From Candidatus Hydrogenedentota bacterium (GTDB lineage: Bacteria > Hydrogenedentota > Hydrogenedentia > Hydrogenedentales > SLHB01), in the NCBI GenBank assembly GCA_020848835.1, contig JADLHJ010000004.1, positions 1 to 64,000 on the forward strand: a stretch of DNA of 64,000 bases, given 5' to 3'. Positions 1 to 8,337 of this stretch are shown piece after piece. The translations under genes and the position numbers were made by a program. The notes below the pieces were generated by a model, which saw only the letters and a program-made list of their open reading frames with translations, made no database searches and had not been told where the DNA came from. How positions within the stretch are numbered: the first letter of the stretch is position 1; each line of letters opens with the position of its first letter.

Positions 1-46
1 TCTTGCGGCGATCGCGTGACGCCGGTGAATTAGTAGCTCTTGGCAT
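1..46 (-). CDS. rplT: Ribosomal protein L20, 5' fragment
   Basis: Only the first 15 codons are in the window; the gene runs off the left edge. The start reads MPRATNSPASRDRRK, the usual L20 N-terminus. An AAGGAA Shine-Dalgarno lies just upstream. It follows rpmI by 69 bases in the order infC-rpmI-rplT. L20 binds 23S rRNA early in large-subunit assembly and in some bacteria represses this operon, which fits the leader structure seen upstream of infC. Confidence 0.9.
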   Translation of the reverse strand, partial: MPRATNSPASRDRRK

Positions 47-115
47 GACATGAGTTCCTTATCGTCTATCCGCCGAAGCGGTCTTGGGCCAAACGTAACC
101 TGGAAAATTTTTCTG

Positions 116-313
116 CTAGCCGTAAGGCAGCAGGATCTTGAGCCGTTGCTTTTCCGCATCGCTCGTCAAGGTCGCCTTGCGCAACGAACGTTTCCGCTTC
201 TGACTCTTGTGCGTCAGCTTGTGGCGCACGAAGGCGCTGCTCCGCTTGTACTTTCCGGAAGCCGTGCGCTTGAGGCGCTTGGCTGTGGCCCTGTTCGTTT
301 TCATCTTCGGCAT
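116..313 (-). CDS. rpmI: Ribosomal protein L35
   Basis: A 65-residue basic protein beginning MPKMKTNRATAKR, the L35 signature, with Lys/Arg-rich remainder and family-typical length. It is a structural protein of the 50S subunit. I chose the ATG at 313 because AGGAG sits 7 bases upstream; an in-frame TTG two codons earlier is less likely. It lies between infC (139-base gap) and rplT and is probably cotranscribed with both. Confidence 0.95.
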   Translation of the reverse strand: MPKMKTNRATAKRLKRTASGKYKRSSAFVRHKLTHKSQKRKRSLRKATLTSDAEKQRLKILLPYG

Positions 314-452
314 AGACAATCTCCTATCGGTAATGCCGCGGGCGGAACTGCGGCGCAGTCTCCCTTCCCAGAGAAAGAAAACCCGTTGGCCGCAACTACG
401 CGCGGACCGAATCCGTCCCTAACTACGTCCCTCTATTTCAAACCGAGCGGTA

Positions 453-983
453 CTACTTGCTCGGCGACATCACTACAACCATCTGGCGACCTTCGAGCCG
501 GACCCTGCTGGCGTCGTGCTGCTCCTGGCACAAGTCCTTCGTCGCTTCGATGACACGCGCAAGAATCTGCTGTCCAAACTCGGGGTGCGCCATTTCGCGT
601 CCGCGGAAGGTAATGGTCACCTTGACCTTGTTGCCTTCCCCTAAGAACTCCCGCACGTGGTTGGTCTTGTAATCGAAGTCGTGATCGTCGATTTTCGGTC
701 GATACTTGACTTCTTTTACATGAATGACCGTTTGGTGCTTCCTCGATTCTTTCTCGCGTTTGCTTTGTTGGTATTTGTACTTGCCGAAGTCCATGATGCG
801 GCACACGGTGGGCGACGCATTCGGCGCTACTTCGACCAAGTCCAGCCCCCGGTCGTACGCATCGCGTAATGCGTCCGGCGGGGACATGATTCCCAACTGA
901 TTTCCTTGTTCGTCGATGACGCGCACCTGGCGGGCGATGATCTGTTCATTCACCCGAATGCGCGTGTCTACAGGCTTGGCGAT
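453..983 (-). CDS. infC: Translation initiation factor IF-3, AUC start
   Basis: IF-3 keeps ribosomal subunits apart and proofreads start-codon selection on the 30S subunit. The protein carries the N-domain (RVNEQI, then VIDEQGNQLGIM), the lysine-rich linker and the C-domain (DDHDFDYKTNHVREFL, TFRGREMAHPE). No ATG, GTG or TTG occurs at the right place. An AGGAGGT at 991-997 lies exactly 7 bases from an ATC codon at 983-981, giving 176 residues, the usual length. Rare AUU/AUC/AUA starts on infC are known as autoregulation, because IF-3 rejects them. The reading frame stays open upstream, but that stretch holds the leader terminator and is probably untranslated. First gene of infC-rpmI-rplT. Confidence 0.93.
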   Translation of the reverse strand: MAKPVDTRIRVNEQIIARQVRVIDEQGNQLGIMSPPDALRDAYDRGLDLVEVAPNASPTVCRIMDFGKYKYQQSKREKESRKHQTVIHVKEVKYRPKIDDHDFDYKTNHVREFLGEGNKVKVTITFRGREMAHPEFGQQILARVIEATKDLCQEQHDASRVRLEGRQMVVVMSPSK

Positions 984-1056
984 AACCAGAACCTCCTGTT
1001 GACCGTGGGGCCTCAGTTTCAGGCGCCCGCGCGCACCACGGTCCGCGCGCAGACAC

Positions 1057-1095
1057 AAAAAAATCGCGGCAGAAAGCACCTGCCTTCTGCCGCGA
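1057..1095 (-). terminator. Leader terminator (attenuator) of the infC operon
   Basis: On the minus strand an 11-bp perfect stem (1085-1095 with 1064-1074, loop of 10) is followed by seven T's (1063-1057), a textbook intrinsic terminator. It sits 74 bases before the infC start and downstream of a good promoter. The 8-base segment TGCCGCGA (1154-1147, minus) is identical to part of the 3' arm and could pair with the 5' arm instead, forming an antiterminator. The structure is seen; the regulatory role is inferred from known L20-type control of this operon. It could also end read-through from the pseudopilin gene. Confidence 0.75.
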
Positions 1096-1194
1096 AATAG
1101 CATATAATCTCGCGTTCTTGACCCTGCGCCCAGACCCTCAAGGGGGTCGCGGCAAGGTGGAAGCAGGCGCTTCACTTGCATTACTACGGCGCAG

Positions 1195-1223
1195 AGTCTA
1201 CCGGACGCAGATCCCTATGTCAA
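1195..1223 (-). promoter_or_regulatory. Sigma-70-type promoter for infC-rpmI-rplT
   Basis: The minus strand reads TTGACA (1223-1218), a 17-base spacer, then TAGACT (1200-1195). The -35 box is perfect and the -10 matches 4 of 6. Predicted transcription starts near 1188, giving a leader of about 200 bases before infC that contains both the antiterminator and terminator segments. Confidence 0.6.
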
Positions 1224-1241
1224 ACGCAAGAATGAAGGCAT

Positions 1242-1286
1242 GGGAAGCATGTGGTCTAACAAAAGCTACAAGGGTCCATGCTTCCC
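1242..1286. repeat. 10-bp inverted repeat downstream of the pseudopilin gene
   Basis: GGGAAGCATG (1242-1251) and CATGCTTCCC (1277-1286) are perfect complements around a 25-base loop, 17 bases beyond the stop of the minus-strand pseudopilin gene. No T-run follows on either strand, so it is a 3' hairpin candidate rather than a classical terminator. Confidence 0.4.
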
Positions 1287-1302
1287 TTTCAATATGCCCG
1301 TT

Positions 1303-2226
1303 CTACAAGTCCAAATAATCCGAATCCTGCCCAGCGCGCACGAGGGTTGCAAGGTCTGCCGTTACCGGGAATTTCTGCGGATACCGGACGTACTCGACGT
1401 GGCCGTCCATGTAGAGCACGTTGCTGCCGCCCGGCAGGTGGTTACAGAGCGCCGCCGTACCGCCGGCCCCACTGGACAATACGTCCATCGCCACGTGGAT
1501 GCCGCTTTGCCCGCGCGCGCCTGACGCCGGATTGTTGATATCGGTGATCATAAACCGCTCTATACCCTCGCGGTGCCGGAAGATGGTGTTACCTCCGGCG
1601 TTGCCGGTGCCTGGCGCGACCTCCCAGTCGATGTCGGTATCCCAGGCGTTCCAATTGCTTGGCCCGCCCGATTTGTGGTCGATCACGTAGGCGGCCGCCG
1701 CATCGAGTTCGTTGGTGCTGGTCGTTACGTGGGACCAGTAAAAGTAAGACCAGTGCGCACCGGTGATGGCGAGATAATCAGAAACGGAATTGACGATATA
1801 ATCTGCCGTTAACCGGGCGTGGTCTGCCGGGGTCATGGTAAAGGAATTCCCGGCCTTCGCGGCCTCCAACTGGTTGAGCACTTCACCCGCGTCCAAGTCG
1901 GACGGGCATACAGCGGCGCCGAAGTCCGTCAGATACTCCGGGTAAACGGCGTCCCACCGGAACGCCAGGAGCCGTGGCATGCCTTCCTCGCTGTGATTGA
2001 CTCCATATGGACACATATCCATAGGCGGGAACCGTTCGCCGCGGGCTTCACCCGAATACATCTTAAATACCAGTCCGAGTTGTTTCAGGTTGTTCTGACA
2101 TGTTGCGCGGCGTGCGGCTTCGCGTGCACGTGCGAGGGCAGGCAGCAGTATCGCCGCGAGTATCGCGATTATCGCGATCACGACGATGAGTTCGATGAGC
2201 GTAAAACCGTTTCGACGCTTGTTCAT
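1303..2226 (-). CDS. DUF1559-type pseudopilin with H-X-DG C-terminal motif
   Basis: The N-terminus has a class III prepilin signal: basic leader, then G-FTLIE (cleavage after Gly7, Glu12 as the conserved E5), then a hydrophobic helix [18 protein letters not shown]. The C-terminus has the processing-associated motif: a His, ten residues, then DG (family standard nine) in [14 protein letters not shown]. Such proteins abound in planctomycete-like genomes; they probably enter a type II secretion/pilus-like inner-membrane assembly, and their substrates are unknown. An AGGAG lies 11 bases before the ATG. It is third in an operon after the ECF sigma and anti-sigma genes, 70 bases downstream of the latter, so it may be a target of that sigma factor. 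Confidence 0.85.
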   Translation of the reverse strand: MNKRRNGFTLIELIVVIAIIAILAAILLPALARAREAARRATCQNNLKQLGLVFKMYSGEARGERFPPMDMCPYGVNHSEEGMPRLLAFRWDAVYPEYLTDFGAAVCPSDLDAGEVLNQLEAAKAGNSFTMTPADHARLTADYIVNSVSDYLAITGAHWSYFYWSHVTTSTNELDAAAAYVIDHKSGGPSNWNAWDTDIDWEVAPGTGNAGGNTIFRHREGIERFMITDINNPASGARGQSGIHVAMDVLSSGAGGTAALCNHLPGGSNVLYMDGHVEYVRYPQKFPVTADLATLVRAGQDSDYLDL

Positions 2227-2296
2227 TGGACGTAGTTCTCCTGTTAGGTTGTGGGAAAGAATCTCTGCGGAACTGAAAACCTGCGTTGGACGCCGG

Positions 2297-3265
2297 TTAT
2301 ATGGGGTTTACGTCGTGTTGCACGGGAGGCGTTTGTTTTCTCGTCTCGCGTTGCGTGATGGGTCGCCCTGCGGGGTCCTGTTGCAGGCAGTACGCGCCGC
2401 AACTGCCCGTCGAGGCGCTCTCAGCCAGGGCGCGCTCGAATGCGACCGGATCGAAGAACGCCGCCGGTTGACGGTCGGCATACGACAGGAAGACATCCAC
2501 GCTTTCGCCGTTGCCGGGGTTCCAGAACATAAGGCGCACCGGGAGCCGGCTTTCGCGGAGTGCCCAGATGCGGGTCCAGTCGGGAGACTCCTCGCGGACC
2601 GCGTCAAAGACTGTCAGGTCGCGTGAAACCGTAGGGATGTCGTTTGCCAGCGGCGACGACAGGCGGGTGTTGCCCGGCAGCGCTCGGATCAGCGTCTCGA
2701 GCGAAAGCGTTTCCGCATCTCCCATTGCAGCTACAAGTCCCTCAACCATGCGCCGCACCTGTTCGACATTCCCGTTCGGCCCTGGCGTAGGGGAAAACGG
2801 CACGCCATGCGTGATGCGGCCATGTTCGCCAAAGAAGACTTCGTTCCCAGCGCGAAGACGCAAACGGCCGCCATCACCCATCCAGAGATCTAGCTGCACA
2901 GGTTCGGTCAATGAATTGCCCCGAGCATAAATCGTGGCGTTGAAGTATGGGACGGAGCCGAATTGTTCCACCACCTCCGCCCACGAGGGCTGTACGCTTC
3001 CACCGGAAAGATAACCGGCCACGTACAAAATCGTGGCGACGGTCGCGGCAGCTACTCCGGCCCGGACCAGCAAGCGAAACAGCGGTCTTATAGGCCGTGG
3101 TGTGCGCGCCGCCAATTCGCGTATCCGCAGTCGATCGTGGAATACCGCCAACTCGCGGCGCATTCGGCCCTCGACCTCTGACGGTATCTGTTCCGACAGT
3201 GCCCCTTTAATGAGCAGGTCCACTTTGTCTTCCCCTTCGGCAACATCGCGATTGTCGTGCGTCAT
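2297..3265 (-). CDS. Membrane anti-sigma-like protein
   Basis: The cytoplasmic N-terminal ~65 residues are charged ([14 protein letters not shown], then a basic patch before the membrane). A single membrane segment follows at about 70-90 ([18 protein letters not shown]), then a ~230-residue extracytoplasmic domain I do not recognise. Topology and position fit an ECF anti-sigma factor. It has no obvious ZAS Cys/His motif, so the call rests on context: its start overlaps the sigma gene stop by 4 bases (ATGA), implying coupled translation and fixed stoichiometry. Confidence 0.65.
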   Translation of the reverse strand: MTHDNRDVAEGEDKVDLLIKGALSEQIPSEVEGRMRRELAVFHDRLRIRELAARTPRPIRPLFRLLVRAGVAAATVATILYVAGYLSGGSVQPSWAEVVEQFGSVPYFNATIYARGNSLTEPVQLDLWMGDGGRLRLRAGNEVFFGEHGRITHGVPFSPTPGPNGNVEQVRRMVEGLVAAMGDAETLSLETLIRALPGNTRLSSPLANDIPTVSRDLTVFDAVREESPDWTRIWALRESRLPVRLMFWNPGNGESVDVFLSYADRQPAAFFDPVAFERALAESASTGSCGAYCLQQDPAGRPITQRETRKQTPPVQHDVNPI

Positions 3266-3792
3266 TGCGCCGTCTCCTGATTAAAGTCTTTAGTAAGTGG
3301 CGCTAGAAGTACACGAAGCCGTTCGCGTCCGCGCTGGACGTGCTTACGTGCTGTCGCGCTTCGGCAACCCAGTACGTGAGAGATCGCCGTGTACGATTGT
3401 CCTTGGACAAACCGCATCACCACGGCGACCGACTGATTTCGCGACAGCGTCCCGATGGCCAGGGCAATCGCCGAGCGCCGTTCCGCACGGTCGGCTTCCT
3501 CGGCCGGAGTGGCCGCAGCGCCGGGTTGTAGCGCATCTGGCAGCGACTCGTAGCGCCGCCGCCGGATTTTTTTTCGCAGCAGGTCGTACGAAGCATTCAT
3601 GCAGATGCGCAGGACCAGCGCGCGCGGATTGTTGTGGCTACATATCCGCTCCCATTTGTGCCAGACGGTACACAACGCCGACTGCAGCGCCTCCTCGGCA
3701 TCGTGGGGGTTCTGCGTGATGGACCACACGGCCCGCAGCATATCGTCCTCGATGGGCCCGATAACCCGCTCGTACTCGTCGTGACCCGTCAC
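3262..3792 (-). CDS. ECF-family RNA polymerase sigma factor
   Basis: A 176-residue protein with sigma-2 (about 8-75; AVWSITQNPHDAEEALQSA followed by VWHKWERI) and sigma-4 (about 112-165; LSRNQSVAVVMRFVQG, YTAISHVLGC, TARKHVQRGRERL as the helix-turn-helix). It directs RNA polymerase to a small regulon, probably in response to an envelope signal sensed by the coupled anti-sigma protein. Start is a GTG with GGAGGAG 9 bases upstream. The pseudopilin gene downstream in the same operon suggests a link to surface structures. Confidence 0.88.
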   Translation of the reverse strand: MTGHDEYERVIGPIEDDMLRAVWSITQNPHDAEEALQSALCTVWHKWERICSHNNPRALVLRICMNASYDLLRKKIRRRRYESLPDALQPGAAATPAEEADRAERRSAIALAIGTLSRNQSVAVVMRFVQGQSYTAISHVLGCRSATARKHVQRGRERLRVLLAPLTKDFNQETAQ

Positions 3793-3949
3793 TGCTTAGG
3801 TCTCCTCCCCCCATTCAACCATAAGGACGCTCGATGCCTACGCTTTGTGTACACGCCGAAACTAGATTCTCCTCCTTGTCACAAAATCCCGCAATTCCCA
3901 TTCTCTTCCCATCCGCACTATCATTGCGGCTAACAACGGAGACGTCGTT

Positions 3950-4618
3950 ATGCTCGCGATTTCCTTCCTGGTCACTGCTTTCTACGCCACAGCCGAAAAT
4001 GCCCTTTCCGAACAGGAGAAGACGGACGGTTGGCAGCTTCTTTTTGACGGCAATTCGCTCGACGGCTGGACTACACCCGAGGGCAAGCCAAGCAAAACTC
4101 CCATTCAAGACGGGTGCATCAATCCCCACGGCTGCGGCGGCTACATGATGACCTACAAAGAACCACTGGCGGATTTTGTGCTGGCCTGTGACTTCAAAAT
4201 CAGCGCGAAATGTAACTCGGGGATTTTTGTGCGCACGTTTCCGTTGACGCCGCTGCCCGGGAAGGATGTGGGTTGGAACGGGATCGAAGTCGCGATTGAT
4301 GACACGACCGAGGCGGGGTATGTGGATACCGGGGCGATATATGATTTATCGAAGCCGGCGAAGAACAACATGAAACCCGTGGGCGAATGGAACCATATCG
4401 AGATCACCTGCAAGGGGCCCATCATCACCGTCGTCCTCAACGGCGAGAAGGTAAACCAAGTCGATCTATCAAAGTTCACCGAACCCAACAAACGTCCGGA
4501 CGGCACGCCGCACAAGTTCGATCATCCGTTCAGCACGCATCCTTCGAAGGGGTATATCGGGTTGCAGGATCACGGCAGTAATTGCTGGTACAGGAATATT
4601 AAGATTCGGCGTTTATAA
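3950..4618 (+). CDS. DUF1080 (3-keto-disaccharide hydrolase-like) secreted protein
   Basis: After a short signal peptide (MLAISFLVTAFYATAEN) the protein has the DUF1080 pattern: LLFDGNSLDGW near the start, then SGIFVRTF, a GEWNHIEI block and a C-terminal YIGLQDHGS, covering one concanavalin-like jelly roll of ~200 residues. Members occur in planctomycete-like genomes as secreted or periplasmic glycan-processing proteins; some act on 3-keto-glycosides. GGAG lies 8 bases before the ATG. It stands alone, divergent from the sigma operon, so the substrate cannot be inferred from neighbours. Confidence 0.85.
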   Translation: MLAISFLVTAFYATAENALSEQEKTDGWQLLFDGNSLDGWTTPEGKPSKTPIQDGCINPHGCGGYMMTYKEPLADFVLACDFKISAKCNSGIFVRTFPLTPLPGKDVGWNGIEVAIDDTTEAGYVDTGAIYDLSKPAKNNMKPVGEWNHIEITCKGPIITVVLNGEKVNQVDLSKFTEPNKRPDGTPHKFDHPFSTHPSKGYIGLQDHGSNCWYRNIKIRRL

Positions 4619-4740
4619 CTAGAGCCAGGTGTGACGACTGCGGATAGAGTGACGTTTTCTTGTAGGATTTATCCTATAGACAGTGGTGTCATATCTATGT
4701 GATAAAGAAAGTCCGCGTTCGAAAGAATGGATGGACTTCG

Positions 4741-5034
4741 ATGTCGAACTCAAACGAGCGAAGTACCGAGCTATTTGATCGTGCAGAACAACTACTGGCG
4801 ATAACTGATTCTTATCTTCACTTGGTGGCGTATTTTTCGGCAATATATTACGAACTTCCGAAGGACGAACGAGCGCGGGTGAAAGCGGTTGCTGGCATCC
4901 GGGAAACGCTGGACGCATTAACGCGCGGCGTTGATGCCGTCGTGTCTTCCATAACTTTGCTGGAATCAACCGGGCTGTTAGACCCCAATCCGCCGCTTCC
5001 CATCTGGGAAGTGAAGGGCCGCCAAGGCGGATAG
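4741..5034 (+). CDS. Hypothetical protein, 97 residues
   Basis: I do not recognise it. It is a mostly helical, soluble-looking protein (ELFDRAEQLLAITDSYLHLV, later VDAVVSSITLLESTG) with no signal peptide or Cys motif. ATG 4741 is the likelier start; an in-frame GTG at 4699 would add 14 basic residues, and neither has a strong ribosome-binding site. It lies between two unrelated genes and is convergent with the methyltransferase gene. It could be lineage-specific or not expressed. Confidence 0.45.
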   Translation: MSNSNERSTELFDRAEQLLAITDSYLHLVAYFSAIYYELPKDERARVKAVAGIRETLDALTRGVDAVVSSITLLESTGLLDPNPPLPIWEVKGRQGG

Positions 5035-5066
5035 CCAACCATCTGGATTATTGCTTGCGCGGAAGC

Positions 5067-6308
5067 TCACTGTTTCAAATGCAAACGCGCCAAGAGTTCC
5101 ACGTGTTCCGTATGAGGAAAGAGATCGACGGCGCGCATTTCGGTCACTTCGTATTGCGTCAAAAAAGAGGGAAGTTCTTTCGCAAACGCGGATGGCTTGC
5201 AGGACACATAAATAATCTCCTGCGGTTTCAGCGAAAGTAACCGTTTGAGCGCTTTCGGATGCAGGCCCGCGCGCGGGGGATCAAGTATAACCAGGCTCTG
5301 CGGCAACAACCCGTGATGCTTGGACTCCGCATCTTTGAGATACTCTTCAACGCTATCGGTCATGAACACGACATTGTCCGCATCGTTTGTTTCGCGATTG
5401 AAGGTGCCATCGACCGACGCCAATTCGACGCTTTCCACGGATATCACGCGGTCTACCTTATCGGACACTGCGATGGCGATCCCGCCTGCGCCGCCATATA
5501 GGTCGTATACGAACCGCGGCCTGCTTTCTTTCACCCATTGGCGAATAATGCCGTAAAGAATTTCCGTGGCGGCGGAATTTGTTTGCGAGAACCCGAAAGG
5601 CGAAACGCGCATCTTAACTTTGCGTGTATTGGGTCCATCGATGACGTGCAACTCTTCGTTGAGGTGGGATTTTCCGTGGAGGATGTGGAGTTCGTCGGCG
5701 GCGGTGATCTCCGCCTTGCCACGATAGATCGCGTGCTGGATGCTCACGCAAGGCCACGACGACTGCACCGCTTCGACAAATCCTTCCTTGTCGAGTTCAC
5801 CTTCGTTGGTAATGAGCACGACCATTCGCTCGCCGGTGCGTTTGCCTTCGCGCACGAGCAGGATGCGCAGGAAGCCGTCCCTCGATTTTGAACTGAAAGC
5901 CTGCAACTTTCGCTCGCGCGCCCAGTTGCGGACGGACTCGATTAGTTTATCGACACCTGCCGGTCCTATTCGGCATTCCTGAAGGTCGAGCGTCCAGAAC
6001 CATTTCCCTTCGCGCTTGAAACCCAGCACGGTCTCGCGCACGAAATCTTTCGGCGGTGGCTCGGGGTAATGCTTTCGGGCAAAAGCCAAGTCGATGCGGT
6101 TGCGGTAATTCCAAATTGACGGCGATGGGGCGACTGGGATTGCCTTGTCCCAATGCGGCTTAAATAAGGTTTCCAGCGCAAGCTGTTTGCGAGACAGTTG
6201 CTCCTCGTAGGGAACGTCCTGCGCCGTGCAGCCGCCGCATTCGGGATAGTGCTGGCATAACGCTTCTGACGCGGTCTCGGTGTTATTTTCAGGAAGTTGT
6301 TCTGTCAT
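5067..6308 (-). CDS. RlmD/TrmA-family RNA (uracil-C5) methyltransferase
   Basis: A SAM-dependent enzyme that makes 5-methyluridine in rRNA or tRNA through a covalent Cys adduct. Visible are the Fe-S cysteines C18, C24, C27 (CQHYPECGGC) and C112; the FSQTN motif; the SAM site DLYGGAGGIAIAV; DPPRAGL; the nucleophile C370 in YVSCKPS; and the closing FPHTEHVE signature. Length (413) matches RlmC/RlmD-like proteins. The usual N-terminal TRAM domain is missing or very short, since the Fe-S motif starts at residue 18. The exact target (U747, U1939 or tRNA U54) cannot be told from sequence alone. Transcribed alone, divergent from nnrD. Confidence 0.9.
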   Translation of the reverse strand: MTEQLPENNTETASEALCQHYPECGGCTAQDVPYEEQLSRKQLALETLFKPHWDKAIPVAPSPSIWNYRNRIDLAFARKHYPEPPPKDFVRETVLGFKREGKWFWTLDLQECRIGPAGVDKLIESVRNWARERKLQAFSSKSRDGFLRILLVREGKRTGERMVVLITNEGELDKEGFVEAVQSSWPCVSIQHAIYRGKAEITAADELHILHGKSHLNEELHVIDGPNTRKVKMRVSPFGFSQTNSAATEILYGIIRQWVKESRPRFVYDLYGGAGGIAIAVSDKVDRVISVESVELASVDGTFNRETNDADNVVFMTDSVEEYLKDAESKHHGLLPQSLVILDPPRAGLHPKALKRLLSLKPQEIIYVSCKPSAFAKELPSFLTQYEVTEMRAVDLFPHTEHVELLARLHLKQ

Positions 6309-6456
6309 GATGAATCGAGCGAGCGCTACCTACGACCCCACCCCAGCCGCGACCCGCTATCTGACCGCTATTATAGCGGCGCGCTTGCGCCAATAAAAAC
6401 CTGTGTGCCACGGTTGAACTGCCGCGCAGCGGCGTCTACGATTCCAACTTGCAGTT

Positions 6457-7335
6457 ATGAGCACGCAACTTACACTCGATTTCGTTCGCGCGCTGCTGTT
6501 TCCGCGCGACGACGACTCGCATAAAGGCACCTTTGGGCACGTTCTCGTGCTTGCGGGGTCGCGCGGTTTTACGGGCGCGGCGAAATTGACGACGGAAGCG
6601 GCCTACCGATCGGGCGCAGGGCTGGTCACCCTGGGACTACCGCAACCGCTGGTATCGATCGTTGCTCCCGCGCTAATCGAGGCCATGTGGCTCGCACTGC
6701 CTGCGACGAAGAACGATTCCTTTTCCATGGACGCAATCGCTCCCGCGCTTGCCGCTTCGGAAAGCAAACAGGCCGTCGTGCTTGGTCCCGGCATCTCCAC
6801 GTTTGACGACACGCGCCGTTTCGTGATCGATTTCCTAAAACAGAACAAGACGCCGTTGGTAATTGACGCTGATGCGCTCAATGCAATCAGTATTAATTCC
6901 GGGGTGATTGCCAGCGCGTTGGCCCCGGTTGTTGTCACACCCCATCCGGGCGAGATGGCGCGGCTGGCGGGAATTTCTATTGATCACGTGCAGCGCGATC
7001 GCATAGGCGTCGCGACTCAATTCGCCACGCGGCAAAAATGCGTTGTCGTTCTCAAGGGGCACGAAACCGTAATTGCGAATACAAGCGGTGAATATTGCGT
7101 CAATACCACAGGCAATCCGGGCATGGCCACCGGCGGCACGGGCGACGTGCTGGCAGGCATGATAGGCGGATTGATTGCGCAGGGCGTTGCATTGTGGGAC
7201 GCCGCGCGCATAGGCGCGTACGTGCATGGCCTCGCGGGAGACATTGCGGCGCGCGCGCATACGCAGCGCGGCATGATCGCGCGCGATGTGTTGGCCGCGC
7301 TGCCCTACGCCTGGCAAGAACTGGAAGGACATTAA
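6457..7335 (+). CDS. nnrD: ADP/ATP-dependent NAD(P)H-hydrate dehydratase
   Basis: Repairs hydrated NAD(P)H using a nucleoside phosphate. The ribokinase-like fold is seen in HKGTFGHVLVLAGS near the N-terminus, AAYRSGAGLVTLG, DADALNAI, VTPHPGEMARL, the VVLKGHETVIA block and NTTGNPGMATGGTGDVLAG with the catalytic Asp. At 292 residues it is the stand-alone dehydratase; the epimerase domain (NnrE) found fused in many bacteria is absent and not in this window. First gene of a tight run with thiL and a lipoprotein gene. Confidence 0.92.
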   Translation: MSTQLTLDFVRALLFPRDDDSHKGTFGHVLVLAGSRGFTGAAKLTTEAAYRSGAGLVTLGLPQPLVSIVAPALIEAMWLALPATKNDSFSMDAIAPALAASESKQAVVLGPGISTFDDTRRFVIDFLKQNKTPLVIDADALNAISINSGVIASALAPVVVTPHPGEMARLAGISIDHVQRDRIGVATQFATRQKCVVVLKGHETVIANTSGEYCVNTTGNPGMATGGTGDVLAGMIGGLIAQGVALWDAARIGAYVHGLAGDIAARAHTQRGMIARDVLAALPYAWQELEGH

Positions 7336-7336
7336 C

Positions 7337-8335
7337 GTGCAAACGTTACGCGATATAGGTGAATTCGGATTGATCGATCGGCTGGAACGCATCCTGCCAA
7401 CTTCGCCATTGGTGGTGGAAGGCATAGGCGACGATTGCGCGGTGCTGCGATTCGGCGATAAACAACTGTTGGTCTCGTCGGACTTATTTATTGAAAACGT
7501 CCATTTTCGCCGCGATTGGGCGTCGCCCATTGATATCGGTTGGAAGGCCGCGGCCGCGGCGTTGAGCGACATCGCGGCAATGGGCGGCGCGCCGCTGTTT
7601 GCGCTTACATCGCTGGCGTGTCCCGGTGATACGCCGACCTCGATGATCGAAGGCATCTATCAGGGCATGGCGAGCGCGCTTTCGCGGTTTAGCGCGGTCA
7701 TCGTTGGTGGCGACACCACGCGCGTGGAAACGGGTATCACGTTGGACGTCACGGTTATTGGCGAAACTGTTGGCTCGCGTTGCGTGACGCGCCACGGCGC
7801 GGAAGCGGGCGATCGTATCATTGTCACGGGGAACTGCGGCGCGTCAGCGGCTGGACTGCATTCGCTGCAACATCGGCACGCGGCGCCGGAATTGCAGCAA
7901 TCGCATTTTCGTCCTATGCCGCGGATTTCCGAGGGGCAGTGGCTATGCCGCCGCAAGGGGGTGCGCGCGATGATCGACGTGAGCGATGGGCTGCTGCAGG
8001 ATCTCGGACACATTGCTGCGTTCAGTTATCTCGGGATCAACATCATGTCGGAATCGCTGCCCGTGGCGCAGGCGCTGTCGCGTTACTGTCAGGACCATGG
8101 CTGCGATCCGCACGCGTACATTCTTAATGGGGGCGAAGACTACGAGCTCGCCTTCGCCGTTGCTGCGAACGAAGCCGACGCAATTCTGGATGCTTTTCAC
8201 CACGAATTTCGATTGAAGACGACCCAGGTTGGTATAGTGACAGACAAGTGGCTGGGTGTGCGGGTAGACGCACAACCGATCGATACGGCTGGATTCGACC
8301 ATTTTAAGAACGCGCTTAGCGCGCAAGGGGAATAG
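7337..8335 (+). CDS. thiL: Thiamine-monophosphate kinase
   Basis: Phosphorylates thiamine monophosphate to thiamine diphosphate in the cytoplasm. Seen are GIGDDCAVLRFGDKQLLVSSD, the metal-binding AAAALSDIAAMGG, VGGDTTRV, IDVSDGLLQDLGHIA and LNGGEDYELAF, in ThiL order, in 332 residues. The GTG start lies one base after the nnrD stop, with GGAAGGAC before it; in-frame codons further upstream lie inside nnrD and are not needed. The tight spacing implies an operon with nnrD. Confidence 0.92.
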   Translation: MQTLRDIGEFGLIDRLERILPTSPLVVEGIGDDCAVLRFGDKQLLVSSDLFIENVHFRRDWASPIDIGWKAAAAALSDIAAMGGAPLFALTSLACPGDTPTSMIEGIYQGMASALSRFSAVIVGGDTTRVETGITLDVTVIGETVGSRCVTRHGAEAGDRIIVTGNCGASAAGLHSLQHRHAAPELQQSHFRPMPRISEGQWLCRRKGVRAMIDVSDGLLQDLGHIAAFSYLGINIMSESLPVAQALSRYCQDHGCDPHAYILNGGEDYELAFAVAANEADAILDAFHHEFRLKTTQVGIVTDKWLGVRVDAQPIDTAGFDHFKNALSAQGE

Positions 8336-8337
8336 GG

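Noticed and set aside
116-904. Several plus-strand open frames opposite the infC and rpmI genes
   Set aside because: They are antisense shadows of the ribosomal operon with Arg-rich, low-plausibility products and no ribosome sites.
984-1181. N-terminal extension of infC to an ATG at 1181
   Set aside because: It would place a strong intrinsic terminator inside the coding sequence and leave the perfect ribosome site at 991-997 unused; the extension has no IF-3 similarity.
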